Positions 13,800 to 22,513 of a stretch of DNA of 64,000 nucleotides are shown in pieces (the first letter of the stretch is position 1; each line of letters begins with the position of its first letter). Made by a program: the position numbers and the translations under genes. The stretch comes from an uncultured Candidatus Saccharibacteria bacterium (GTDB lineage: Bacteria > Patescibacteriota > Saccharimonadia > Saccharimonadales > Saccharimonadaceae): assembly GCA_948663575.1 (NCBI GenBank), contig CAPNAV010000001.1, positions 1 to 64,000 on the forward strand, in the 5' to 3' direction. Under the pieces are notes generated by a model. The model saw only the letters and a list, made by a program, of their open reading frames with translations. It did not search any database and was not told where the DNA came from.

Positions 13800-14803
13800 A
13801 CAATACAAAGAGACCCACCACTACCACCAAAGAAGGTCGTCAAAGGAGATTCATTAAGGAGAAAGATACTCGTACATAGCGAGACCAATACTTCAACCCA
13901 CTATCATCAAAGAAAAAACAAAAACTCATACGGGAGATACTAAGATTTAATATAAAACGCCGATACCCATACAGACGCACCTATATAGCATTTACAGAGG
14001 TCTATATCTTCCTAATGTCTTTATTCCATATAAGAGGACTAAGTAGAAAACCAATCACTCTCCTATTTTTCCACCCCAAAATACCCTATCTGAAGCCACA
14101 GAATATGGCTTTATGATGTTCATCTATACTATTAAATAGTGCGATTTTGAGTCTCTCACATCAAAGACGGTACTTATATCATCTTGCGTATTCCACTTGC
14201 TTACTTATAGGAGAGACACTAGAGCACTAGACCTTAAAACGCATATTCTCAAGCCGTGTCTATCCACTATAAGACAACAACCCAATTACTTTTTAATGAT
14301 TCGCCCGCCTTCGCTTGGTGGGGCTACGGCGGGGTGGTATAAAGCCGGGTGGAAGAGGGGTAGCAAAATCAATAGACACCAAAGAAATAACTAGTGAACA
14401 GCTAATCATGCGACAGATACTACTCAAGCGCACTCTATTCCGTGGACTGTAAGCCACTCCATATACATCAAGCTAGACGGACAAGGGGGCTCTACGGGTG
14501 TATCTGAACACTTTAGCAACCCACTTTCCTATTTTTCGCCCCCAATTAACCACGCGCCCTTCGGGCGTTGCGTAGCACCTCCGTGGGGGATATGAGATAA
14601 TAAACAGCCTACGGCTGTTGTAAAACAACAAGGGCGAGGGTTCTCATACCTCGTCCTTTCTCTTTTGATGATAATAGTTCAAAAGTTTTCTGGTAGTGCT
14701 TCTACAATAGATATTTCTTCTGTTGTTTGATTATATCTAGCGTTCTCTGGGAGACCGGCTCTATTTCTATCGGGGTATCATAGGTATCGTCACAGAGGTA
14801 TGT
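13800..14803. other. One-kilobase non-coding right arm of the tRNA-Leu element
   Basis: No convincing gene on either strand. There are short palindromes (CGCCCttcGGGCG near 14566; TTGTAAAACAA near 14617) and a G-rich stretch near 14315-14360. It may hold the replication or transfer origin or the attachment-site arm, but I see no diagnostic motif. Confidence 0.4.
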
Positions 14804-14809
14804 TATAAT
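14804..14809 (+). promoter_or_regulatory. Promoter of flavin reductase-rubredoxin
   Basis: TGTTATAAT, an extended -10 (14801-14809). The leader to ATG 14956 is about 140 nt. Confidence 0.55.
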
Positions 14810-14820
14810 GTAGTTAAGGT

Positions 14821-14849
14821 GTTCAAGTAAGCTCACGCTCGGGGCACCA
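14821..14849 (+). repeat. Degenerate copy of the tRNA-Leu 3' end (candidate right att site)
   Basis: GTTCAAGT, then aag, CTCA, cgct, CGGGGCACCA. This follows the T-loop, T-stem, acceptor and CCA of tRNA-Leu (8857-8880) with a few inserted bases, in the same orientation. Confidence 0.5.
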
Positions 14850-14861
14850 GGAATTATATTG

Positions 14862-14930
14862 CGACATGGGATGCGAGAGGGTCTCGGTCGCTCTTGTTTT
14901 TAGAGCGGCAATATTATCTCTCTCATGTCG
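14862..14930 (+). promoter_or_regulatory. Rod-like leader structure before flavin reductase-rubredoxin
   Basis: CGACATG (14862-14868) pairs with CATGTCG (14924-14930); inside, GAGAG pairs with CTCTC and GCTCT with AGAGC. It lies within the 140-nt leader and ends 25 nt before the ATG. It does not match the FMN riboswitch core as I know it. Confidence 0.4.
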
Positions 14931-14955
14931 ACAACGATTTATAAAAGAGGTAAAC

Positions 14956-15561
14956 ATGAAGAATCCAAAGATTACACGAAAAATTACTCAAGGCGTTTAC
15001 GTTCTCACTACCGAGGGCGGAGGGTGTATTGTTGATGCTGTATCTCGCGCCAGCGCCGGCGAGCAGCCTCTCTTTACAGTGGCTGTCGCCAAGACCAATC
15101 ATTCACATAAGCTTTTACAAGAAAATGCCAAATTTGCTCTTTCAATTCTTGGTCAAAAAGCCGATCCAGCCATTATTCAAACTTTCGGTTTTAACTGTTC
15201 GAAAGATATCGATAAATTCGCTAAAGTTAAAACTACTAGAATCAACGATATTCCTGTAATCGATGATTCGCTTGGCTACATCCTTTGCGAAAAAGTCGAT
15301 GCTATCGACATGGAGACGCATACGCTATATATCGGTCGCATGGTTGAAGCTGATGTTTTCTCCAACGCCGATACTCCAATGAGCTATGCTTACTACCAAG
15401 AACATAAAGAAGATCTTAAAAAAGTTACAACCGAGCAGGGAAAGACTGCTTGGGTTTGCACTGCCTGCGGCTATGTTTATTATGGCGACGAAGTTCCAGA
15501 TGATTATAAGTGTCCTCTTTGCGGCCTCGGCAAAGCTTATTTCAAGAAAAAGGAAGATTAG
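14956..15561 (+). CDS. Flavin reductase-rubredoxin fusion (high-molecular-weight rubredoxin type)
   Basis: A 201-residue protein. Residues 1-150 form a flavin-reductase-like FMN-binding domain ([14 protein letters not shown] ... [15 protein letters not shown] ... [15 protein letters not shown]). Residues 165-200 form a rubredoxin with four cysteines, [16 protein letters not shown] ... YKCPLCGLG, which bind iron. Such fusions pass electrons from NAD(P)H via FMN to rubredoxin and often serve oxygen or peroxide reduction. The frame is open further upstream, but ATG 14956 has an AGAGG ribosome binding site and starts exactly at the domain. It lies just outside the right att-like repeat of the tRNA-Leu element. 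Confidence 0.9.
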   Translation: MKNPKITRKITQGVYVLTTEGGGCIVDAVSRASAGEQPLFTVAVAKTNHSHKLLQENAKFALSILGQKADPAIIQTFGFNCSKDIDKFAKVKTTRINDIPVIDDSLGYILCEKVDAIDMETHTLYIGRMVEADVFSNADTPMSYAYYQEHKEDLKKVTTEQGKTAWVCTACGYVYYGDEVPDDYKCPLCGLGKAYFKKKED

Positions 15562-15606
15562 CTGCATATAATCATATACGCAAGCCAATAATAGCCCTAA
15601 AAAGCA

Positions 15607-15634
15607 AAATACCCCAAAAAATGGGGTATTTTTG
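15607..15634 (+). terminator. Terminator after flavin reductase-rubredoxin
   Basis: AAATACCCC / GGGGTATTT followed by TTGC. It is also usable on the minus strand by the short transcript expected from 15683. Confidence 0.85.
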
Positions 15635-15682
15635 CACACAAAAATACCTTCCCTCAGCATAGCCTTTTCAGGTTATAATTAT

Positions 15683-15711
15683 ATTGTAGCACACAATATT
15701 AAAAAAGTCAA
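15683..15711 (-). promoter_or_regulatory. Orphan minus-strand promoter
   Basis: TTGACT, 17 bp, TACAAT with the TGTGC extension. It points at the terminator 50-80 nt away and serves no visible gene, so it may make a small RNA of about 70 nt. Confidence 0.55.
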
Positions 15712-15822
15712 TAGCAAGATGTTCGGTTTTTGAATGTCAACAGGGGTAAAGTAACCAAAATTCCAAAAATATCAAAACATATTTTCATCAAAATTGCGTG
15801 ACAAAAATCGTAAAAAACAATC

Positions 15823-15850
15823 TTGACGGCAAGCGTAGGCGTGATAAAAT
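15823..15850 (+). promoter_or_regulatory. Promoter of the 15.9-kb RNA-like locus
   Basis: TTGACG, 16 bp, TAAAAT with TG extension (TGATAAAAT). Confidence 0.6.
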
Positions 15851-15854
15851 AGTT

Positions 15855-15996
15855 ACAGAAGTTCGGACGAGATCTTACGTTGAGGGTCGTCTGAAGTTCA
15901 AAAATTTAATACTTGGGTGGAAAAATGCTTATTACAACTAAACTTGTTGTATAAAAAAATAAGGCTCTGCAGAACTGCGAGGGTCTTATTTTTTTG
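15855..15996 (+). ncRNA. Candidate small RNA or peptide leader between promoter and terminator
   Basis: About 140 nt between a good promoter and a strong terminator. CGGACGA pairs with TCGTCTG near the 5' end. A 9-residue ORF MLITTKLVV (15925-15954) follows GGGTGG and ends where the terminator stem begins, as in a leader-peptide attenuator, but the next gene is convergent. It could be a free-standing small RNA. It has no likeness to 6S, SRP or tmRNA cores that I can see. Confidence 0.5.
15954..15996. terminator. Bidirectional terminator
   Basis: AAAAAATAAG / CTTATTTTTT flanks an inner GCAG-aa-CTGC hairpin. T-runs on both strands end the RNA from the left and the nuclease gene from the right. 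Confidence 0.85.
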
Positions 15997-16018
15997 CAGC
16001 TGACCAGCCGCGACGCCT

Positions 16019-16783
16019 TTATTGATCTATCTCTACTCCTACCGCTCGCTCATTCGGGCAAGTTGACAAAATATTAGCAATCGCATCGTGCTCAGCTTGA
16101 GTTACCCAAAGGTCGTATTTATATTTCACGGAAATCTGCCGAGCTACATATTGACACCGAAAGGCTTTATTAGATGGCAGCCATGTCGCCGCATCACCGT
16201 CTGATTTTTTCTGATTAGCGCTCGAATCTACCGCCAGGAGGTTGAGCGGATCGGTTGCTAAACTATATCTCTCATCTGCTGTCAAATTCTGCGCACCCTT
16301 TTGCCATGCATCCGACAACGCTACGACATGGTCAATCTGAATTCTCGTCGTAAAATCCGATCGTTCATAGAAAATCAAATGCTGCCCTGTATATGGCTCA
16401 TCAAACTCACCGCTAACCACTGTACATTGATCGTCGCTCAAAACTGCCGTCTCTCCTATTTCACGACGAATAATTCGCTGACGCAGGCTACATCCTTCAA
16501 TCGTTGGCCATCCAGAATAAAACTGCGTACGCTCATAGCCAGTTTTAGGCGCACGCCCCTTAATCGCTAGCTGTTCGAGAACCTCTGTCGCCAATGGCGC
16601 TGATAAATCTATACCGGATGGCGTTTCGGCGGCCGATACAGTCTCGTCTGGCGCGGTTCCAGGCTCAAAAATCTGTTCGTAACTGCTAGGATTAGAGATA
16701 ATAATCCCTATAAGTCCCGCCGCCGCCAAAAATGCCGCTATAATCCTGCGCTTCCGATAAACTCCTATCCTCCTCTTATTCAT
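16019..16783 (-). CDS. Secreted or anchored HNH nuclease (DUF1524/GmrSD-C type)
   Basis: A 254-residue protein with a basic N-terminus and one hydrophobic segment (residues 13-30), thus exported or membrane anchored. The C-terminal half has the HNH pattern of DUF1524 nucleases: RIQIDHVVALSDAWQKGA (first H), DPLNLLAVDSSANQKKSD (N and the NQxK motif) and RCQYVARQISVKYKYDL. Four cysteines suggest disulfides outside the cell. Epibiotic CPR bacteria depend on imported nucleotides, so DNA degradation for salvage is likely, although defence or competition is possible. It converges on the terminator at 15954. Confidence 0.85.
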   Translation of the reverse strand: MNKRRIGVYRKRRIIAAFLAAAGLIGIIISNPSSYEQIFEPGTAPDETVSAAETPSGIDLSAPLATEVLEQLAIKGRAPKTGYERTQFYSGWPTIEGCSLRQRIIRREIGETAVLSDDQCTVVSGEFDEPYTGQHLIFYERSDFTTRIQIDHVVALSDAWQKGAQNLTADERYSLATDPLNLLAVDSSANQKKSDGDAATWLPSNKAFRCQYVARQISVKYKYDLWVTQAEHDAIANILSTCPNERAVGVEIDQ

Positions 16784-16868
16784 ATCTTTATCTTAGCATA
16801 AAACCCGGGTGTAAGAAGTGAAACGTCAAATTATCTCTCACAAGAGAAGTTTTATTAGTTAAATCTGC

Positions 16869-16874
16869 TATAAT
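16869..16874 (+). promoter_or_regulatory. -10 element of uvrB
   Basis: TATAAT ending 10 nt before ATG 16885, so the mRNA is practically leaderless. Confidence 0.6.
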
Positions 16875-16884
16875 ATATTACAAT

Positions 16885-19002
16885 ATGCCTAAATTCGAAC
16901 TCGTTTCCAAGTATCAGCCTACTGGCGACCAGCCCCAGGCGATTGAGCAGCTCACCGCCGGCCTTAATGCTGGCGTGCGTGAGCAGACTTTGCTTGGCGT
17001 CACTGGTTCCGGCAAGACCTTCACGATGGCAAACATCATCCAAAATTACCAGCGCCCGACTCTCATTCTCGCTCATAATAAAACCCTCGCCGCTCAACTT
17101 TACTCCGAGTTCCGCGAATTCTTCCCCAAGAATGAGGTGCATTATTTTGTCTCGTACTTCGATTATTATCAGCCAGAAGCCTACATCGCCAGTACTGATA
17201 CCTATATCGAAAAAGACTCCGCTATCAACGACGAAATCGACCGTCTTCGTCACGCCGCCACGGTCGCTCTGCTCACCCGTCCTGATACTATCGTTGTCGC
17301 TTCGGTCTCTTGTATTTACGGCATTGGTTCGCCTGATCATTATACAGAAATGTCGCTCCCGCTAGTCAAGACCAATGGCAGTTGGCGGATTGCGGGTACT
17401 CTGACGGACAACTTTTTAGCCAAGAGCGAGCAACAGATCATGAAGTCCGAACTGACTGAAGCCGCCTTACAAATAATTACGGGCAATCCTACTGAATTGC
17501 AGACGCAGCAGCTCTCTCAACAGAATTTCCTGATTTATCTTGTCGCTATGCAATATCATCGCAACGACCTCGCCTTCGAACGCGGCAATTTTCGTGTCAT
17601 GGGCGATACTGTCGACCTCTTTCCGGCCAGCGGGGAATGGGGCTATCGCTTTGAGTTTGGTTTCGACACCCTTGAGAGCGTTCGTATTATCGACCCGCTT
17701 ACTGCCGAGACTAAGGAAAAGCCTGACCGTATTCACATCTTCCCAAATACTCACTACGCCACCCCTAAAGATCAGCTCGAAACTGCCATTGCTGGTATCG
17801 AGGCTGAGTTTAAGGAGCGTCTCAATTATTTCGAAAAACACAACAAGTTCCTCGAGGCGCAGCGCCTCTCTCAGCGCACCAAATACGACCTCGAAATGCT
17901 CCGCGAGACGGGCTTTGTTAAGGGGATCGAAAATTACTCGCGCCACCTCGACGGTCGCAAGGCCGGCGAGCCCCCTGCCACTCTAATAGACTTTTTCCCG
18001 CAAGACTTCCTGCTCCTAGTTGACGAAAGCCACATGACCTTGCCCCAAGTACGCGGCATGTATAATGGCGATCATGCCCGCAAAGAAACTCTTGTTGAGC
18101 ACGGTTTTCGCTTGCCGAGCGCCCTTGATAATCGTCCGCTCATTTTTACAGAGTTCCAGCAACACATCAATCATGCTATTTATGTATCCGCCACCCCTGG
18201 CCCGTACGAGCTTGAGCATTCTCCAGAACCCGCCCAGCAAGTTATCCGTCCGACTGGCCTCCTTGATCCGGAAATAGAAGTCCGTTCTTCCGAGGGGCAA
18301 ATTGACGATCTTATCGAAGAAATCGAGTATCGCATCACCAAAAACCAACGCACTCTCGTCACTACCCTCACTAAGAAGATGGCCGAAGATTTGACTGATT
18401 ATCTGAAAGAACGCGAGATTAAGGTCGCTTACATCCATTCCGATATTGACACTCTCGAACGCGGTGATATTCTGCGCGACCTCCGTGCCGGCGTTTATGA
18501 CGTGCTCGTAGGTATTAATCTTTTGCGCGAAGGCTTGGATCTGCCAGAGGTCTCGCTGGTTGCTATCCTCGATGCCGACAAGGAGGGTTTTCTTCGTTCT
18601 GAATCTGCACTTATCCAGACTATCGGTCGCGCCGCTCGTCATGTTAATGGCAAAGTAATTATGTATGCCGACAATATTACCGAAAGCATGCACAAAGCTA
18701 TCGACGAGACCATGCGCCGCCGCGAGATTCAACAGGCATATAATAAAGAACACAACATCACTCCGCGTTCCGTCAAGAAAGAAATTAGCGCAGGTCTCCG
18801 TGCCATTATCCCCGAAAAGGCGGAGGTTACCAAGCTCGATCTCAAACGCCTTCCGCCTGAAGAAATCCCCAGTCTCATTAAGGAGCTTCAGTCTCAGATG
18901 CAGCTCGCTGCTGCTAACTTAGACTTCGAGAAAGCGGCTTTCCTCCGCGACCAGATCGCCGAAATCAAAGGCGAATCCGCATCTAAATCCAAAAAGAAAT
19001 AA
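16885..19002 (+). CDS. uvrB: Excinuclease ABC subunit B (UvrB)
   Basis: The 705-residue damage-verification helicase of nucleotide excision repair. Walker [17 protein letters not shown], the beta-hairpin region [37 protein letters not shown] (motif II), [18 protein letters not shown], the motif V-VI block [22 protein letters not shown] and [19 protein letters not shown], and the C-terminal UVR motif ([18 protein letters not shown]) are all present. Length is normal for the family (about 660-710). It works with UvrA and UvrC, which are not in the window. Codon use is rich in C-ending codons, like the other core genes and unlike the recombinase elements. Confidence 0.98.
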   Translation: MPKFELVSKYQPTGDQPQAIEQLTAGLNAGVREQTLLGVTGSGKTFTMANIIQNYQRPTLILAHNKTLAAQLYSEFREFFPKNEVHYFVSYFDYYQPEAYIASTDTYIEKDSAINDEIDRLRHAATVALLTRPDTIVVASVSCIYGIGSPDHYTEMSLPLVKTNGSWRIAGTLTDNFLAKSEQQIMKSELTEAALQIITGNPTELQTQQLSQQNFLIYLVAMQYHRNDLAFERGNFRVMGDTVDLFPASGEWGYRFEFGFDTLESVRIIDPLTAETKEKPDRIHIFPNTHYATPKDQLETAIAGIEAEFKERLNYFEKHNKFLEAQRLSQRTKYDLEMLRETGFVKGIENYSRHLDGRKAGEPPATLIDFFPQDFLLLVDESHMTLPQVRGMYNGDHARKETLVEHGFRLPSALDNRPLIFTEFQQHINHAIYVSATPGPYELEHSPEPAQQVIRPTGLLDPEIEVRSSEGQIDDLIEEIEYRITKNQRTLVTTLTKKMAEDLTDYLKEREIKVAYIHSDIDTLERGDILRDLRAGVYDVLVGINLLREGLDLPEVSLVAILDADKEGFLRSESALIQTIGRAARHVNGKVIMYADNITESMHKAIDETMRRREIQQAYNKEHNITPRSVKKEISAGLRAIIPEKAEVTKLDLKRLPPEEIPSLIKELQSQMQLAAANLDFEKAAFLRDQIAEIKGESASKSKKK

Positions 19003-19020
19003 CCTACCAAAAATCCAGAT

Positions 19021-19043
19021 GTTGTAAAAATTACAACGTTTAC
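19021..19043 (+). terminator. Terminator after uvrB
   Basis: GTTGTAA-aaa-TTACAAC followed by GTTT, a weak AT-rich hairpin. Confidence 0.45.
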
Positions 19044-19135
19044 TCAATGCTATTCTCTCAGGCTAAACATTGTAAAAAAACAACACGTACTAAATATTAC
19101 CTATCCAAGGCCAAAGCATGATATCTATAATCTAG

Positions 19136-19167
19136 CAAAAACCGCCCAGCATCGCTGAACGGCTACC
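19136..19167 (-). terminator. Terminator of the 19195 gene
   Basis: Minus strand CCGTTCAGC-gat-GCTGGGCGG (9 bp, two G-U) then TTTTTGC. Confidence 0.8.
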
Positions 19168-19194
19168 GCAACAGTTTGAGCTGTATTCCGGGGG

Positions 19195-19824
19195 CTATGA
19201 TTTTATGTGTCTGCATTCCCAACTCTCGAAAGCAAGGGCTTGTAGAGCGATTTTAACTCGCCTGTCGTGGTCGGTCTTTGCTTTATATTCCTGATCTTTC
19301 CATTCTATGTATTCCAGATTACTTTTGAACCCATCGAGGGATAGTTGTGAAAATGAGCAGAGGATGCTTGGCTTTTTGAAAAGTAGTATTTCGCGCGAAG
19401 CAAAAAACTCCGGCGATAGTATTAATTCCGCACCCCTAAGCGAAATTACCAAATCCGCTTGCCGACCATTTCCTAGTGCTTGCACACGTTCTTGATATTT
19501 TGCATATTCTGAAGCATATTGCTGCCAAGCAAAATAGGCGTTTCTTAATTTTTGCAGATAAGCGTTTGCTTCACGCCTTCCATGCGCATCCCCATAGCAA
19601 AATTCTCTCAGCTCCGTTGTGTTGTGCGAAATTGGCATCTGCCACGAAAACCCTACCTTATCCATTTCGATCAGCTTTGCCATCTCCGCGTCTCCCGTTG
19701 CTCTGCGAATTTGCTCAATATTCCAATTTAAGTAGTCAATGCGGCGTCGATCATCAAGCACATACTCCGGTATATTATTTGTTCCTAGATCCTCCTGCCG
19801 CTCCCTGTCATCTGTTGACTTCAA
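19195..19824 (-). CDS. Unknown soluble protein with TTG start
   Basis: A 209-residue protein, helical and charged, with no signal or membrane segment. The start is TTG at 19824: a strong ribosome binding site GGAGGTGA lies 5 nt upstream, whereas the nearby ATG runs into a stop at once. Residues 90-130 (REANAYLQKLRNAYFAWQ) look coiled-coil-like. I do not recognise a family. It has its own promoter (minus TGGTATAAT near 19867) and terminator, and is divergent from the secreted-protein genes. Confidence 0.7.
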   Translation of the reverse strand: MKSTDDRERQEDLGTNNIPEYVLDDRRRIDYLNWNIEQIRRATGDAEMAKLIEMDKVGFSWQMPISHNTTELREFCYGDAHGRREANAYLQKLRNAYFAWQQYASEYAKYQERVQALGNGRQADLVISLRGAELILSPEFFASREILLFKKPSILCSFSQLSLDGFKSNLEYIEWKDQEYKAKTDHDRRVKIALQALAFESWECRHIKS

Positions 19825-19912
19825 AACATCACCTCCGTTTCCAAAAAGAGCACTCCTACAAAATTATACCATCCCACCACTGTAAGAACATAAAAACATA
19901 ACCAAAAAGTAC

Positions 19913-19941
19913 TAGACAAAATCGCAAAAGTATGCTACAAT
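19913..19941 (+). promoter_or_regulatory. Promoter of secreted protein gene 20031
   Basis: TAGACA, 17 bp, TACAAT. The leader of about 80 nt includes the hairpin GCAAC-gtttt-GTTGC. Confidence 0.6.
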
Positions 19942-20030
19942 GGTAGTAATAAGCTGAAAACGCTTATGCAAACGCGCAACGTTTTTGTTGCGTAAGTACA
20001 TTCACAGCCCGAGGGAAAGGATGAGGAAAA

Positions 20031-21053
20031 ATGAAGAAGATGAAGAAAATGTTGTCACTGTTAACTCTGCTGGTGTTGCTGGCTGGAATCACTAGCCATG
20101 CCGCTGAAGCACAAGATTCTGGCACGGTCGGGAGTCCAATCTTACCCAACCAATGGGAACCGAAGGCACAGGACTCCTCATGGATGTCTCAGCCTACGGC
20201 TACGCCTATGCCGAAGCTGTGCGATGGACTGAATACTGGATCTGCTGCAAGCAGTGGCGCAACGCCTATGTCCAAAAACAGTCCTACGTCGCCTACGCCT
20301 GAATCCACGCCTAAGCCTACGCCTACGGTTCCGCCCACGCCTAAGCCGGAGGCGTACGAATCGATTCTGGATAATCCGGAGCTGATTCTGAAACCTAACG
20401 AAGAGATTGTGGGCACTGTCAGCAAGAAGTATCGCTTACCTCGCGGTACTGAAGTCACCCCTGGCACAGTACTGATGCGGATATATAATTCTGATATGGA
20501 ATGTGTAACCTCATTGGTAGTGCCGGAGCTCCCTGAAGAGCAGGCAGAATTTCTGGAGAAGCTTGGCCTTAAGGCCTGCCTGACGATAGACGAGCATGAT
20601 ACGTACATCAGTTATCATCTCAAATTCTATCGTGAGAATGAGAACCTGATTTTGCAGGTCTACCAGAGTGAAAACATGAGCCTGGTACTTGTCGATACGC
20701 CGTATCTGTATTACGCAAGCTGTATTCGTTCCGACGACGGCGACTATGACAAAGATAGTGCTTCTGTAGGATTACTCAGTGGCACTTGGGAATTATTCTG
20801 GAGCCAGAACTACTGGCGCGAAGAACACAATCTGGAGACAGGCAACGGCGAGTATTCATACGTCGTCGCCGAGCTGGCCGAATTTTCGGAAACCACAGCC
20901 GCGCTATCAGAGCAGGAATTTGCCGACATGAAGATAGCGATCGGTGGCTCGATCCTTGCTGAATTCCGCAAATATGTTGAATATTTGCCGGAAAGCTATA
21001 GCGAGGATTATCTCGAGCTGATTGGGTTTACCGAGATGACTCTTCAACCATAA
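20031..21053 (+). CDS. Secreted protein with Pro/Thr linker, paralogue of 21355
   Basis: A 340-residue protein. Residues 1-25 are a signal peptide (MKKMKKMLSLLTLLVLLAG ... SHAAEA). Residues 55-108 are a Pro/Thr/Ser-rich linker with PTPTPK-like repeats, typical of a surface spacer. The C-terminal globular domain contains TPGTVLMRIYN and PELPEEQAEFLEKLGLKACL, shared with the downstream lipoprotein. No enzymatic motif is seen. The ribosome binding site is GAGGAAA. It ends with a terminator nearly identical to that of its paralogue, so the two genes probably arose by duplication. Export suggests contact with the host or medium. Confidence 0.7.
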   Translation: MKKMKKMLSLLTLLVLLAGITSHAAEAQDSGTVGSPILPNQWEPKAQDSSWMSQPTATPMPKLCDGLNTGSAASSGATPMSKNSPTSPTPESTPKPTPTVPPTPKPEAYESILDNPELILKPNEEIVGTVSKKYRLPRGTEVTPGTVLMRIYNSDMECVTSLVVPELPEEQAEFLEKLGLKACLTIDEHDTYISYHLKFYRENENLILQVYQSENMSLVLVDTPYLYYASCIRSDDGDYDKDSASVGLLSGTWELFWSQNYWREEHNLETGNGEYSYVVAELAEFSETTAALSEQEFADMKIAIGGSILAEFRKYVEYLPESYSEDYLELIGFTEMTLQP

Positions 21054-21065
21054 CTCCCCCTCTCG

Positions 21066-21099
21066 ACCGGTCGCATATCTTTAGCTGCGGCCGGTTTTT
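21066..21099 (+). terminator. Terminator after 20031
   Basis: ACCGGTCGCA / TGCGGCCGGT with TTTTTC. The loop TATCTTTAGC is one base different from the copy at 22333. Confidence 0.9.
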
Positions 21100-21258
21100 C
21101 TTGCTTCAAAATAAGCACTAAAGCTCAAAAAAGGGAACTAGAAGTAATATTACATCCTCCAGCGTCTCGATTAGTTTATCGATGAACCATATCTAACATT
21201 CATTAAGTCAGCCCCCAATGGGTATTTTTGTAAAATATGCAAATTAACATAAAAACTA

Positions 21259-21287
21259 TGGACAAAATCAACAACGTGTGATATAAT
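21259..21287 (+). promoter_or_regulatory. Promoter of the lipoprotein gene 21355
   Basis: TGGACA, 17 bp, TATAAT with GTGTGA extension. Confidence 0.65.
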
Positions 21288-21354
21288 GAAGATATGGGGT
21301 ATGATTTTTGGCCTCATAAGAAACTAAAATCGCACATTTATAGGAGGAATGAAA

Positions 21355-22317
21355 ATGAAGAAAAAGTCTCTTGTTACTACTGTTGTTCTGTTGGTCAGTC
21401 TGCTCTGCGGATGCGGCGCTCCGGACTTTACTGCTACTCATGACGATACGTCGGGTGTCGTTTCGTTGCTGGATAGCCATACGAACGATCGCAGCGGTAT
21501 TGACGATTTCGCTAGCCGGTTAGCTAGAGCTGGACACGCTATGGATATCGGCATTGAAGAGTCGGAACCGTTCGTCCAAATCGTTAGCCCATCCTATGGC
21601 ATTGATCCATTAGGCCTGCCGTCAATTAAGGTCGAATACCTGGCAAGGAACGTCGTGTGGAACGGCGAACCTCAGGTCACTCCAGAGTACACTGCCATTG
21701 CCCTCTGCTGGCCGGATGCTGCTGATTATGAACCTGGTACGGTATTGATGCGGCTGACACCTGAGGAGTGCGCGTCAGAGTGGACGCTTTCTATCCCAGA
21801 ATTTCCGGAAGAGCAAGCGCGCGAGCTTGAGGAAGCCGGCTTGCAGTGTTGCATGATCACCTACTCCAAAACGGATGGTAGTAGTAGTCGTCGTTGTCAG
21901 TCGTTGTCTTTTTACAACGGTCCCTTAAGAATCGCTATCTATGATTTTACCGAGGAGTCGTTCAGAAGCAACGTCTTTTGCTACTCTTGGGAAGTCTGCG
22001 ATATGGATAGTTATAGCCTTAACGACTACGTGCTTCTGGATTCTTTCCACGCCGACTGTCCTTGCGGTAACTTCAGTCACGCTTGGCGTGTAGAGTATGA
22101 GACGCCTGCTGCGTCTTGGTACACTAATGAGCGTGTCGAGCGTCGACAGATTGAGTCGCTGTCCGAGGGTACAGAAACTACTTTTGCCTTCAGCGCAGAA
22201 GAATTCTCCGCCCTGATGGATGTGATTCATCAGATTCAGTCACGGGCATGTTTCAAGGATTCCAAAGTTGAACTCGAGGCGGGGTCGGAGGTTGAACCAG
22301 AGGTAGATTCATTGTAA
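21355..22317 (+). CDS. Lipoprotein, paralogue of the 20031 product
   Basis: About 320 residues. The signal peptide MKKKSLVTTVVLLVSLLCGC ends in a lipobox, so the mature protein should be anchored by a lipidated cysteine. I chose ATG 21355, 7 nt after AGGAGG; ATG 21349 is too close to it. The domain with PGTVLMRLTPEE and PEFPEEQARELEEAGLQCCM matches the product of 20031. Many cysteines (CYSWEVCDM, DCPCGN) suggest disulfides. The C-terminus is an acidic repeat ELEAGSEVEPEVDS. Function is unknown; a surface role is inferred. Confidence 0.7.
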   Translation: MKKKSLVTTVVLLVSLLCGCGAPDFTATHDDTSGVVSLLDSHTNDRSGIDDFASRLARAGHAMDIGIEESEPFVQIVSPSYGIDPLGLPSIKVEYLARNVVWNGEPQVTPEYTAIALCWPDAADYEPGTVLMRLTPEECASEWTLSIPEFPEEQARELEEAGLQCCMITYSKTDGSSSRRCQSLSFYNGPLRIAIYDFTEESFRSNVFCYSWEVCDMDSYSLNDYVLLDSFHADCPCGNFSHAWRVEYETPAASWYTNERVERRQIESLSEGTETTFAFSAEEFSALMDVIHQIQSRACFKDSKVELEAGSEVEPEVDSL

Positions 22318-22332
22318 TTCGTTCCATCAAAT

Positions 22333-22367
22333 TCCGGTCGCATATCTTTAACTGCGGCCGGTTTTTT
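22333..22367 (+). terminator. Terminator after 21355
   Basis: CCGGTCGCA / TGCGGCCGG with a T6 tail, a near copy of 21066-21099. Confidence 0.9.
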
Positions 22368-22513
22368 CGTTAAGGCATTAGCTGTCTAGCAGACAAAAGC
22401 ATAGTCGTAGTAGACACTCTAACTAGTTCATGATAAAATATGACAGAAGTATTTATTACTTAGCAACTGACAATCATGTCAAATTCACAGATTACATAAG
22501 GAGGGAATGTAAT

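Noticed and set aside
14197..14394. Possible 65-residue protein in the right arm of the tRNA-Leu element
   Set aside because: No ribosome binding site, unusual composition and no support from neighbours.
14810..14955. FMN riboswitch before the flavin reductase-rubredoxin gene
   Set aside because: The location is attractive, but the conserved FMN-box segments I know are not present in the leader.
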